Positions 1 through 6,867 of a DNA stretch of 14,439 nt are shown piece after piece. A program made the position numbers and the translations under genes. Each line of letters opens with the position of its first letter. Within the stretch, counting starts at the first letter, position 1. A model generated the notes under the pieces. The model did no database searches, had not been told where the DNA came from, and saw only the letters and a list, made by a program, of their open reading frames with translations. Origin of the DNA: JAGZEG01 sp963930185 (GTDB lineage Bacteria; Actinomycetota; Coriobacteriia; Coriobacteriales; UMGS124); contig CAWVLT010000017.1 in the NCBI GenBank assembly GCA_963930185.1, positions 1-14,439 of the forward strand, written 5' to 3'.

Positions 1-213
1 GCCGATGGTGTAGTTGCGGGCGTGGCCCATGTGCAGGTCGCCCGAGGGGTACGGGAACATCTCGAGCACGTACTTCTTGGGCTTGGCGGGATCCTCGTCG
101 GTGTGGAAGAGGTCCTGCTCCTCCCAGGCCTTCTGCCACTTGAGCTCGATGGCCTGGGCGTCATAGACGGGGATTCGCTCGTCGGCAGTGCGCTCGACGT
201 CGTTGTCTGCCAT
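1..213 (-). CDS. leuS: Leucyl-tRNA synthetase, N-terminal 71 codons (partial)
   Basis: Attaches leucine to tRNA-Leu in the cytoplasm (class I aminoacyl-tRNA synthetase). Only the N-terminus is present; the gene runs off the left edge. The reading starts at the ATG at 213-211 as MADNDVERTADERIPVYDA and continues through KWQKAW and EMFPYPSG to HMGHARNYTIG, which contains the class I HIGH signature (HMGH). YPSG.LHMGHARNYT is typical of bacterial LeuRS. An AAGGA ribosome-binding site lies 9 nt upstream of the ATG and supports this start. The gene follows guaB on the same strand across a 149-bp gap holding two hairpins. I see no good promoter of its own in that gap, so leuS may depend on guaB read-through or on a promoter I cannot recognise. 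The identity is secure despite the truncation. Confidence 0.95.
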   Translation of the reverse strand, partial: MADNDVERTADERIPVYDAQAIELKWQKAWEEQDLFHTDEDPAKPKKYVLEMFPYPSGDLHMGHARNYTIG

Positions 214-261
214 TGGGTCGTGTCCTTCCTAGCCGCGCGGGGCGCGAGCTGAATACGCAAA

Positions 262-292
262 GCGCGACGGGATGAGAGCACTCCCGTCGCGC
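262..292 (-). terminator. Hairpin with a short T-rich tail between guaB and leuS
   Basis: A perfect 11-bp stem (GCGCGACGGGA pairing with TCCCGTCGCGC) around a 9-nt loop. On the minus strand it is followed by TTTGCGTATT, a weak T tract. It lies 70 nt beyond the guaB stop and 48 nt before the leuS start. It could terminate guaB transcripts, or act as an attenuator-like element in the leuS leader. No T-box sequence or leucine-rich leader peptide accompanies it. Confidence 0.5.
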
Positions 293-312
293 GCCTGTTC
301 GTGTTGGCCTGC

Positions 313-345
313 GGGGCCGCCGCCGCCAGGCGGCGGCAAGGCCCC
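313..345 (-). terminator. GC-rich hairpin directly after guaB
   Basis: Nested inverted repeat: GGGGCC, then nine bases GCCGCCGCC, a near-zero loop, then the complements, with a 2-nt bulge on one side. It begins 17 nt past the guaB stop, the usual place for a transcript-ending or mRNA-stabilising hairpin. It has no T tract on the minus strand, so intrinsic termination is uncertain. A 3'-stabilising structure or a Rho-assisted end are alternatives. Confidence 0.4.
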
Positions 346-362
346 GGGCAGCGGCACCTGGG

Positions 363-1895
363 CTAGGCGCCGAAGGAGCTGCCGCCGTCGGTCACCGTCT
401 GGTTGGGGTTCTTGAGCAGGACGTCATGCGCGCCGCCCTCAACCAGCGAGGTCGCGGAGACCAGGGTGAGCTTGGCGTTCCTCTGCAGCTCGGGGATGGT
501 AAGCGCGCCGCAGTTGCACATGGTGGAGCGCACCTTGGCGAGCGTGGCGGCCACGCCGTCCTTCAGCGAGCCGGCGTAGGGCACGTAGGAGTCGACGCCC
601 TCGACGAACGACATGCTCGTCTTCTTGCCACCCAGGTCGTAGCGCTGCCAGTTGCGGGCGCGCGCCGAGCCCTCGCCCCAGTACTCCTTCATGTAGGAGC
701 CGTTGACGATCACGCGGCGGCTGGGCGACTCGTCGAAGCGCGCGAAGTAGCGGCCGAGCATGACGAAGTCGGCGCCCATGGCCAGGGCCAGCGTGACGTG
801 GTAGTCGTGCACGATGCCGCCGTCAGAGCACACCGGCACGTAGACGCCCGTCTCCTCGAAGTACTTGTCGCGCTCGCGGCACACCTCGATGAGCGCGGTG
901 GCCTGGCCGCGGCCGATGCCCTTCTGCTCGCGGGTGATGCAGATGGAGCCGCCGCCGACGCCCACCTTGACGAAGTCGGCGCCCGCCTCGGCGAGGAAGC
1001 GGAAGCCCTCGGCGCTGATGACGTTGCCGGCGCCCACGATGACCTCGTCGCCGTAGTTGTTGCGGATCCAGTCGAGGGTGCGCTTCTGCCACACCGAGTA
1101 GCCCTCGGAGGAGTCGATGCACAGGGCATCGGCGCCGGCCTCGAGCAGCACGGGCACGCGCTCGGCGTAGTCGCGCGAGTTGATGCCCGCGCCCACGATG
1201 AAGCGCTTGTGGATGTCGAGCAGCTCGTTGGGGTTGGCCTTGTGGGAGTCGTAGTCCTTGCGGAACACCAGGTACACCAGACGACCCTCGTCGTCGACGA
1301 TGGGCAGGGAGTTGAGCTTGTTATCCCAGATGATGTCGTTGGCCTCGGAGAGCGTGCAGTTGGCAGGGCCGCAGATGAGCTTCTCGCGCGGCGTCATGAA
1401 CTCGGAGACCTTCGTGGAGGGGTCCATGCGCGAGACGCGGTAGTCGCGGCTGGTCACGATGCCCACCAGACGGCTGTTGGGCGTGCCGTCGACGGTGACG
1501 GGCATGGTGGAGTGGCCGGTCTTCTCCTTGAGCTCCAGGACATCGGCAAGGGTCATCTCGGGCGACAGGTTGGAGTCGCTGCGCACGAAGCCGGCCTTGT
1601 AGGCCTTGACCTCGCGGATCATGGCAGCCTCGTCCTCGGGGGTCTGGTTGCCGCAGATGAACGACATGCCGCCCTCGGTGGCGAGGGCCACGGCGAGACG
1701 GGGGCCGGAAACGGCCTGCATGATGGCGGACGCCATGGGGATGTTGAGCGTCAGACGCGACTGCTCGCCACGACGGAACTTGGCGAGCGGCGTCTGCAGG
1801 CTCACGTTCTCGGGGATGTTCTCCTCGGAGGTGTAACCGGGAACGAGCAGGTACTCGCTGAACGTGTGAGCGGGCTCGGGATAGATATACGCCAT
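363..1895 (-). CDS. guaB: IMP dehydrogenase, Tritrichomonas-like type
   Basis: Oxidises IMP to XMP with NAD+, the committed step of guanine nucleotide synthesis; cytoplasmic, normally a tetramer. The protein has 510 residues, a normal length. The (beta/alpha)8 barrel is interrupted by a CBS pair at about residues 105-225. The active-site loop GGGSICITREQKG places the catalytic Cys at 319; Asp261 lies in CIDSSEG, Arg382 in MLGRYFARF, and the mobile flap NWQRYDLGGK carries Arg418-Tyr419. The GSICITREQKG loop differs from the commoner bacterial GSICTTRIV loop and matches, with the same residue numbers, the Tritrichomonas foetus enzyme as I remember it. The start ATG has an AAAGGAA site 8 nt upstream. 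The gene is divergent from degV and is followed by two hairpins and leuS. Function is near certain; the subfamily assignment rests on memory of the T. foetus sequence. Confidence 0.96.
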   Translation of the reverse strand: MAYIYPEPAHTFSEYLLVPGYTSEENIPENVSLQTPLAKFRRGEQSRLTLNIPMASAIMQAVSGPRLAVALATEGGMSFICGNQTPEDEAAMIREVKAYKAGFVRSDSNLSPEMTLADVLELKEKTGHSTMPVTVDGTPNSRLVGIVTSRDYRVSRMDPSTKVSEFMTPREKLICGPANCTLSEANDIIWDNKLNSLPIVDDEGRLVYLVFRKDYDSHKANPNELLDIHKRFIVGAGINSRDYAERVPVLLEAGADALCIDSSEGYSVWQKRTLDWIRNNYGDEVIVGAGNVISAEGFRFLAEAGADFVKVGVGGGSICITREQKGIGRGQATALIEVCRERDKYFEETGVYVPVCSDGGIVHDYHVTLALAMGADFVMLGRYFARFDESPSRRVIVNGSYMKEYWGEGSARARNWQRYDLGGKKTSMSFVEGVDSYVPYAGSLKDGVAATLAKVRSTMCNCGALTIPELQRNAKLTLVSATSLVEGGAHDVLLKNPNQTVTDGGSSFGA

Positions 1896-1977
1896 CTACA
1901 AGTTCCTTTCTTTGCCTGACCCATGTGTGCGCGTGGGTTGCCCTGCTAAACATGCTGTTGGGACCAATGATCTTTGA

Positions 1978-1983
1978 ATTGTA
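1978..1983 (-). promoter_or_regulatory. Candidate guaB promoter -10 (TACAAT)
   Basis: On the minus strand TACAAT sits in an AT-rich stretch (CATATACAATTC) about 80 nt before guaB. No good -35 is found at 17 bp; TCTCAA (2001-2006) is the nearest and is poor. Just upstream, GAGAT and ATCTC form a short inverted repeat spaced by 12 bp (2003-2024), which lies between the two divergent -10 elements and could be an operator. Confidence 0.4.
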
Positions 1984-2030
1984 TATGCATCGGGACGGCT
2001 TTGAGATCGAAAAGACGCATCTCTTGAAAC

Positions 2031-2039
2031 TGATACAAT
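2031..2039 (+). promoter_or_regulatory. Candidate degV promoter, extended -10 (TGATACAAT)
   Basis: TGATACAAT combines the TGn extension with a 5/6 match to TATAAT. It lies 63 nt upstream of the degV ATG, with no recognisable -35, as extended -10 promoters allow. It is divergent from the guaB promoter candidate about 50 bp away. Confidence 0.45.
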
Positions 2040-2102
2040 GAAAGCGGACATATCCACCCAGCGATGGCCGCCGAGCACGGGGCCACCGACAAGGAGGGCC
2101 CC

Positions 2103-2999
2103 ATGAGCTTTGCGATTCTCACCGACACAAGCTGCAATCTGCCCGCCGACCTCGTCGCCGAGTACAAGCTCGCGATGATGCCCCTGCGCTACACGCTCGA
2201 GGGCCGGGAGTACACGAGCTTCACCGACGGCGTCCAGGCGGACTTCTCGCACTTCTACGCCCAGATGAGGGAGGGCAAGGTCGTCACGACGTCGCTTGCC
2301 GACGCCAACGAGGCAGTGCGCATGGCCACCGAGCTGCTCGAGGCGGGCCAAGACGTGCTGTACGTAGGCTTCTCCTCGGGGCTCTCGGGCACCTACGAGG
2401 TGGTCTCGACGGCGCTTGACCAGCTGGCGCAGTCGTACCCCGACCGCAAGCTGCTGTGCGTGGACTCCCTTGCCGCCAGCGCCGGTCAGGGCCTTCTGCT
2501 CACCTACATAGCCAGGCTGCGCGACTCGGGCGCGGTCATCGAGCAGTGCCACGCCTGGGCGCTGGAACATCGCCTCAACATCTGCCACTGGTTCACGGTC
2601 GACGACCTGATGTTCCTCAAGCGCGGCGGGCGCGTGTCGGCCGTCTCGGCCATCTTCGGCACGGCGCTTGCCATCAAGCCCGTCATGCATGTCGACGACG
2701 CGGGCACGCTCAAGGTCGTCGACAAGGTGCGCGGGCGCCGCAAGGCGATCGCGGCGCTAGCCGAGCGCCTGCCGTCCTCCCTTGAGGACGCGCCCCTAGG
2801 CGAGCAGCTCGTCTACATCTCGCACGGCGACTGCTATGACGACGCCAAGCTGCTCGCCGACAGCGTCACGGCGCACTTCGAGTCCACCGGCCACCCCATC
2901 CCCTACCCGCTCATCACCTACGTCGACCCGGTGATCGGCGCCCACTCCGGCCCCGGCACGCTCGCGATGTTCTTCTACGGGGCGCACGAGCTGCGCTAG
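2103..2999 (+). CDS. degV: DegV family protein (fatty-acid-binding, FakB-like)
   Basis: DegV/FakB proteins bind a fatty acid and present it to the kinase FakA for phosphorylation into membrane lipid; cytoplasmic. The protein has 298 residues, the usual family length. The N-terminal domain begins FAILTDTSCNLP (the TD.S.DLP family signature). SSGLSGTY at 91-98 is the fatty-acid carboxylate-binding loop, followed by DSLAASAGQG at 121-130. MFLKRGGRVS at 170-179 and IKPVMHVDDAG at 191-201 are the other hallmark blocks, and the C-terminus ends DPVIGAHSGPGTLAMFFYG. The ATG at 2103 is chosen because AAGGAGG lies 5 nt upstream; an in-frame ATG at 2064 lacks such a site. No FakA gene is in this window, so the partner must be elsewhere. 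The ligand cannot be read from sequence. Confidence 0.93.
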   Translation: MSFAILTDTSCNLPADLVAEYKLAMMPLRYTLEGREYTSFTDGVQADFSHFYAQMREGKVVTTSLADANEAVRMATELLEAGQDVLYVGFSSGLSGTYEVVSTALDQLAQSYPDRKLLCVDSLAASAGQGLLLTYIARLRDSGAVIEQCHAWALEHRLNICHWFTVDDLMFLKRGGRVSAVSAIFGTALAIKPVMHVDDAGTLKVVDKVRGRRKAIAALAERLPSSLEDAPLGEQLVYISHGDCYDDAKLLADSVTAHFESTGHPIPYPLITYVDPVIGAHSGPGTLAMFFYGAHELR

Positions 3000-3535
3000 C
3001 CCCTCGACGACTCGATCTCCTCGCACGCGGCGAGCGTGGCCGCATAGTCTGCCTGGTAGTCGGCAAGGCTGCGCTCGCCCGCGCCAAGCTCATCCTCGGC
3101 CATGAGGCCGGCCCGCGCCTCCTCGACCGTCTCGAAGCCTCCATCACTCAACGCCTTGGCCAGCGCGGCCTCGCCACTTGCGACCGGGCCCACCCTAAGT
3201 CCGCGACGCTGGCCGTAGTAGAGCGTCGCGCGCTGGTGCCTGTCAGCCTCAAGCTCGTCGCCAGCCTCCCTGGCCGCACGCAGCGCACCCCTCTCGGCAT
3301 CGAGGAGCCTGTCCTCCTCGGCAAGGGACCGCCGCCTCACCTCGAGCTCGTGCGCGCAGTCCATGGCCACGCGAGCGGCGCGCGCACGGGATAGGCGGGC
3401 CGCGAGCTCCTGCATCGCCGGGAGCCGACCGACCAGCTCTTCGAGGTGTGAGAACAGCGCATCCTCATCTGACGTCGCGACAGACGTGCAGCCGCCCTCG
3501 CGTGCCATGGTCGCGTCAAGACCCTCGCCTGTCAT
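2996..3535 (-). CDS. Small coiled-coil protein, resembles an SbcC arm segment
   Basis: Function unknown. A 179-residue, mostly charged, helix-forming protein without signal peptide or membrane segment. Residues about 25-110 are heptad-like and rich in Leu, Ala, Glu and Arg, suggesting a coiled coil. Residues 127-175 (SDGGFETVEEARAGLMAEDEL, shown in part, then a helical Leu/Glu/Ala stretch) recall a motif in the coiled-coil arms of SbcC/Rad50-like ATPases, but no ATPase parts are present. The ATG at 3535 is preferred over one at 3574 because GGGGGAGAGGAG (3543-3554) lies 7 nt upstream. A weak -10 (TAGGAT, 3573-3578) is possible. The gene is convergent with degV and shares the last 4 bp with it. 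It could be a free-standing small protein or a decayed SbcC remnant; the intact frame and good ribosome-binding site favour a real gene. Confidence 0.7.
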   Translation of the reverse strand: MTGEGLDATMAREGGCTSVATSDEDALFSHLEELVGRLPAMQELAARLSRARAARVAMDCAHELEVRRRSLAEEDRLLDAERGALRAAREAGDELEADRHQRATLYYGQRRGLRVGPVASGEAALAKALSDGGFETVEEARAGLMAEDELGAGERSLADYQADYAATLAACEEIESSRG

Positions 3536-3584
3536 CGGCCCACTCCTCTCCCCCACGTCCTGACGCATGCGCATCCTATCGCAT

Positions 3585-3620
3585 GCATAAAGGGGAGGAT
3601 CGCCTGGGCGACCCTCCCCT
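3585..3620 (-). terminator. Intrinsic terminator behind the FAD reductase
   Basis: AGGGGAGGATCGCC (3591-3604) faces GGCGACCCTCCCCT (3607-3620), a 14-bp complement with one G-T pair. On the minus strand the stem is followed by TTTATG. It lies 45 nt past the reductase stop and before the coiled-coil gene, so it separates the two transcription units. Confidence 0.75.
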
Positions 3621-3664
3621 CGTGCCTAACCGACGTGCGCCGCAACGTAGCCGCGGCTCAGCGC

Positions 3665-5317
3665 CTAGATCTCCTGATAGACACCGGCGAGCTGCTCGCC
3701 CAGGCACTTGCCCTCGACCAGGCAGCGGCCATGGGAGTTGCCCTGGATGTTGATCGGATAGTCGTAGGCGTAGATGTCGCCGGCGCAGTTGCCGATGGCG
3801 TACAGACCGGGGATGGGCGTGTTGTCGGCCTTGAGCACCTCGAAGTTGTCCGAGATGTGGACGCCGCCGGTGATGGCGAGCAGGCCCGGGCCGACCTTGC
3901 ATGCGTAGAAGGGGCCCTCCTTGATGGGATAGAGGTAGTGCGACTCCTTGAAGAAGTCAGTGTCCTCGCCCTTGTCGCACATCTCGTTGTAGCGCTCGAT
4001 CGACGCCATGGCGACGTCGGCGGGCATGTCGAGCTGGGCGACGAGCTCCTCGAGGGTCTCGCCCATCTTGTAGTAGTCGGGGATCTCGGTCACGCCGTTC
4101 TTGACCGTCTGCGCATGCGAGGCGGACGCCTCCTCGTAGGTGGTGCCCACGGCGCGGAAGCTGTCCCAGAACATGCCGCCGCCATACTGGAGGCTGTCGG
4201 TGTTGTCAGCCTCGAAGTTCGCGTCGAAGATCGACCACGCATGGTCATAGCCGCCATTGACCATGACGCCGACGCACTTGCCCTGGACCCAGGTGGCCTC
4301 GTTCATGAAGCGCTTGCCCTCGGGGTTGAGGAACAGGAACGGGCCATGGAAGCCGGCGGCCGCCTGCGGGTGCATCATCGTGGGCCAGGGGGCGTCCTGG
4401 AACGCGGCGCCGGCCCAGGCGGCCATGTTGTGGCCGTCACCGGTGTTGCCCAGGTCGCCGCACAGGCGCATCATGACCTTGAAGGCGATGGGAGCGTAGA
4501 CCTCAAGGTACTCGTCGTTGTAGCTCACGTCGCCGGTGGCGAGGACCACGCCCTTGCTCGCGTTGTACTGGACGTACTGCCCGTCGGCGTTCTGGCAGAT
4601 GGCGCCGGTCACGGCACCCGACTCGTCCTGGACGAGCTGGACGGCGGGCATCTCGAACACGAACTCAGCGCCGGCCGCCTGGGCCTCCTCCATGAACATG
4701 TACTCTACGGCGTCGGCCATGGAATGCTCCTCGAAGAGCGGGCCGCCGAAGAGCATGTGGTAGCAGTCCGCCTCGGGGTGGATGGCCGAACGGGAGCCGA
4801 CGGTCACCATGACGCCCATCTCATGCGCCTCGGCCATGTCGAGCAGCCAGTTCATGCAGCGCTCGCTCTCGCGGAACCACTTGCCGACCAGCGACTCGCG
4901 GCAGCGGTTGCCGCAGGTGGCGACCCAGCGCTCCATCTCGAGCGGCTTGTCGATGACGACGCCGGCCTCGTCGAGGGCGCGCGAGCCAACCGCGCCCGTG
5001 CCGCCCACGCCGTTGCCGTAGAGCTTGTCATCCTTCTCGACGAGGATGACCTTGGCGCCGTTCTGAGCCGCGTTGACGGCGCAGCAGGTGCCGGAGTAGC
5101 CGCCGCCGATGATGAGGATCTCGGTGTCGATCGTCTCGGTGATCTGGTCGGCGGGGATGGGATCGGGCTTGACCTCCCACGTGTGCTTGCCGGCGAGCGC
5201 GTCATCCTCGGCGGCGGGAGCCTCGTCAGCGATTGCCACGCCGGCGCCCAGGGCGGCAACCGCAGCGCTGCCCAGGGCAGCGCTCTTGAGGAGGTCACGG
5301 CGAGTCAGGTCATTCAT
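3665..5317 (-). CDS. Tat-exported FAD-dependent reductase (fumarate reductase/KstD-like flavoprotein)
   Basis: A 550-residue FAD_binding_2 family oxidoreductase, likely reducing an unknown organic acceptor outside the membrane. TRRDLLKSAALG at residues 5-16 is a twin-arginine signal followed by a hydrophobic stretch and AIA (28-30), a plausible cleavage site. The Rossmann FAD loop is IIGGGYSG (69-76) with the acidic ribose ligand at Glu94 (ILVEKDD). The C-terminal FAD block reads PIPGLYAIGNCAGD, followed by GNSHGRCLVEGK where many fumarate reductases have a GGNAL-type sequence. There is no haem c motif and no FMN-binding domain, so electrons must come from a separate partner not in this window. 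ATG at 5317 has AGGGGA 6-7 nt upstream. It is expressed alone, from a promoter overlapped by a dyad and ending in a terminator. Such orphan reductases are multiplied in Coriobacteriia; the substrate cannot be told from sequence. Confidence 0.88.
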   Translation of the reverse strand: MNDLTRRDLLKSAALGSAAVAALGAGVAIADEAPAAEDDALAGKHTWEVKPDPIPADQITETIDTEILIIGGGYSGTCCAVNAAQNGAKVILVEKDDKLYGNGVGGTGAVGSRALDEAGVVIDKPLEMERWVATCGNRCRESLVGKWFRESERCMNWLLDMAEAHEMGVMVTVGSRSAIHPEADCYHMLFGGPLFEEHSMADAVEYMFMEEAQAAGAEFVFEMPAVQLVQDESGAVTGAICQNADGQYVQYNASKGVVLATGDVSYNDEYLEVYAPIAFKVMMRLCGDLGNTGDGHNMAAWAGAAFQDAPWPTMMHPQAAAGFHGPFLFLNPEGKRFMNEATWVQGKCVGVMVNGGYDHAWSIFDANFEADNTDSLQYGGGMFWDSFRAVGTTYEEASASHAQTVKNGVTEIPDYYKMGETLEELVAQLDMPADVAMASIERYNEMCDKGEDTDFFKESHYLYPIKEGPFYACKVGPGLLAITGGVHISDNFEVLKADNTPIPGLYAIGNCAGDIYAYDYPINIQGNSHGRCLVEGKCLGEQLAGVYQEI

Positions 5318-5387
5318 ATGCGTCCCCTTTCACTATGAACGTGCACGGCCGGTACCGGTGGCACCCCAAACGCCACCTTTGCATGCA

Positions 5388-5416
5388 ATTATAGCATGTG
5401 GCCTCCACAGGCCGAA
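5388..5416 (-). promoter_or_regulatory. Promoter of the FAD reductase
   Basis: On the minus strand a perfect TATAAT (5393-5388) lies 70 nt upstream of the reductase ATG. A 17-bp spacer separates it from TTCGGC (5416-5411), a poor -35. The strong -10 with weak -35, and the dyad covering the -35 and spacer, suggest activator dependence or repression. Confidence 0.65.
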
Positions 5417-5442
5417 CATATCATCGGCATGCAGAGGCCACA
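5397..5442. promoter_or_regulatory. 46-bp dyad (operator candidate) over the reductase promoter
   Basis: Outer arms TGTGGCCTC (5397-5405) and GAGGCCACA (5434-5442) are perfect complements. Inner arms GCCGA (5411-5415) and TCGGC (5424-5428) share exactly the same centre (between 5419 and 5420). Aligning the 46 bp with its own reverse complement gives 18 of 23 matching half-site positions. It overlaps the -35 and most of the spacer of the reductase promoter. It can also fold as an RNA hairpin and might end glycosyltransferase transcripts, but no T tract follows on the minus strand, so a protein-binding site is the better reading. No regulator gene is in the window. Confidence 0.6.
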
Positions 5443-5518
5443 TTCTGTGCAGGTATATATGACATTCTCGCCAAAAGCAGCATGCGTCGCACGAGCTGCG
5501 CGAGCCCCCGACGACCGC

Positions 5519-6829
5519 CTAGCGCTGGGCGGCGTCGCCGGAGGTGATGTCGCTCAGCGACTTGGAGATCGTGTGCTTGGTGGGCACCCAGTCCACCTTC
5601 TTCACGGCGGCGGCCAGCGCGATGGGCACGTAGCTCAGCATGAACACCGGGAACGTGAAGAGGTTCAGGAACAGGTGCCAGTTAGTGTCGTGGATGTTCT
5701 TGCGCTCGGTGATGGTGGTGATGAGCGCGAGCAGGAAGAACACGACGTAGAAGCTTACGAACGTCATGATGAACGACCCCAGGCACGCCTGCGACTCCGA
5801 GGTGGTCACGAAGTCGGGGAACACCAGGCCGATGATGAGGTAGATTGCGTTGACCGAGGCGGAAATGAGCGTCAGGATCATGGCGGGCGCGATGGTCATG
5901 AGCATGTCGTAGACGGCGAAGCCATGCCCCTTGCGGGCGATCTTGCCGCCGGGGTTCTTAAGGCCGATAAGCGAGGGGCCGTACTTGACGAACACCTGGT
6001 AGAAGCCCTTCGTCCAGCGCATGCGCTGCTTCCACGAGGCCGCGAAGGTCACCGGCTGCTCGTCGTAGAACACCGCTTTGTGCGCATAGCCGATGCGCAG
6101 CCCGTGCAGCGCGCAGAAGATCGAGAACTGGATGTCCTCGGTGAGCAGGTGGAAGTCCCACCCCCGCATCATCTCGATGAGGCGAGCCGAGATGAGGTAG
6201 CCGGTGCCGGAGATGGCGCACGACGTGCCCAGGATCATGCGGGCGTTGTTGAGGTAGGTAGCCTCGCGCATGAACCAGACGCCGTACCCGCGCGAGATCC
6301 AACTCGAGCTGAAGTTCTTGGAGTTGCGATAGCTCGTGACGGCGGCGTACTTGCCCTCGTCAAAGACGTTGTTCATTTCGCGCACGTAGGTGGGCGTGAC
6401 CACGTTGTCCGCGTCGAACACGAAGAACCCGGCGTACTTGTCGGGGTTCTGGCGCATCACGCGGGTCAGGCCGTAGTCCATGACCCAGCTCTTGCCCACC
6501 TGCCCGCCCGCGGGGCGCTCGTAGACGATCGCGCCATGGTCGCGAGCCACCTGGGCCGTGTCGTCGGTGCAGTTGTCGCAGAACACGTAGGTGTCGATCT
6601 TTTCGGCCGGGTAGTCCTGGGCCTTGATGGAGTCGATGAGCTCGCCGATCACCACGCCCTCGTTGTGCGCGCAGATGACGAAGGCGTAGGTGTGCAGCTC
6701 CCTGGCCTCACGATACGGCGCGTGCTTGCGGCGCAGGGCCACCAGGATGTACACGAGCTGGTAGAAGAAGGCCACCAGGAAGAACGCGAAGATGGCGAGG
6801 TTGAAGACGAGGATGGGGGTGATCTCCAT
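5519..6829 (-). CDS. Membrane family-2 glycosyltransferase
   Basis: Transfers sugar from a nucleotide-sugar donor at the inner face of the membrane, probably for a cell-surface polysaccharide or glycolipid. The protein has 436 residues. An N-terminal membrane helix (about 8-33) precedes a GT-A domain. Its motifs are Asp85 in FCDNCTDD, DAD at 139-141 (metal/donor site), TED at 230-232 (catalytic base) and QRMRW at 268-272, the QxxRW motif of processive enzymes such as cellulose, hyaluronan and PgaC-type synthases. Three or so membrane helices follow (about 308-335, 350-375, 385-408), and the tail has WVPTKHTIS, as seen in PgaC-like enzymes. No PilZ domain is present. It starts 38 nt after the rluD stop without an evident terminator, so it may be the last gene of the ileS transcript; its own ribosome-binding site is weak (AAAGG, about 17 nt upstream). 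Sugar and acceptor are unknown. Confidence 0.88.
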   Translation of the reverse strand: MEITPILVFNLAIFAFFLVAFFYQLVYILVALRRKHAPYREARELHTYAFVICAHNEGVVIGELIDSIKAQDYPAEKIDTYVFCDNCTDDTAQVARDHGAIVYERPAGGQVGKSWVMDYGLTRVMRQNPDKYAGFFVFDADNVVTPTYVREMNNVFDEGKYAAVTSYRNSKNFSSSWISRGYGVWFMREATYLNNARMILGTSCAISGTGYLISARLIEMMRGWDFHLLTEDIQFSIFCALHGLRIGYAHKAVFYDEQPVTFAASWKQRMRWTKGFYQVFVKYGPSLIGLKNPGGKIARKGHGFAVYDMLMTIAPAMILTLISASVNAIYLIIGLVFPDFVTTSESQACLGSFIMTFVSFYVVFFLLALITTITERKNIHDTNWHLFLNLFTFPVFMLSYVPIALAAAVKKVDWVPTKHTISKSLSDITSGDAAQR

Positions 6830-6867
6830 GGGACGGCCCTGACTACCTTTCCGCGCGAGGTGGCCCT

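Noticed and set aside
230..352. Minus-strand GTG-initiated short frame between guaB and leuS, considered as a leucine leader peptide
   Set aside because: Only a few Leu codons, none clustered, and no ribosome-binding site. It simply reads through the two hairpins.
426..1919. Long plus-strand open frame of 497 codons opposite guaB
   Set aside because: It is rich in Ala, Gly, His, Val and Asp, as expected for the complement of a high-G+C gene. It has no family motif, and guaB on the other strand is certain.
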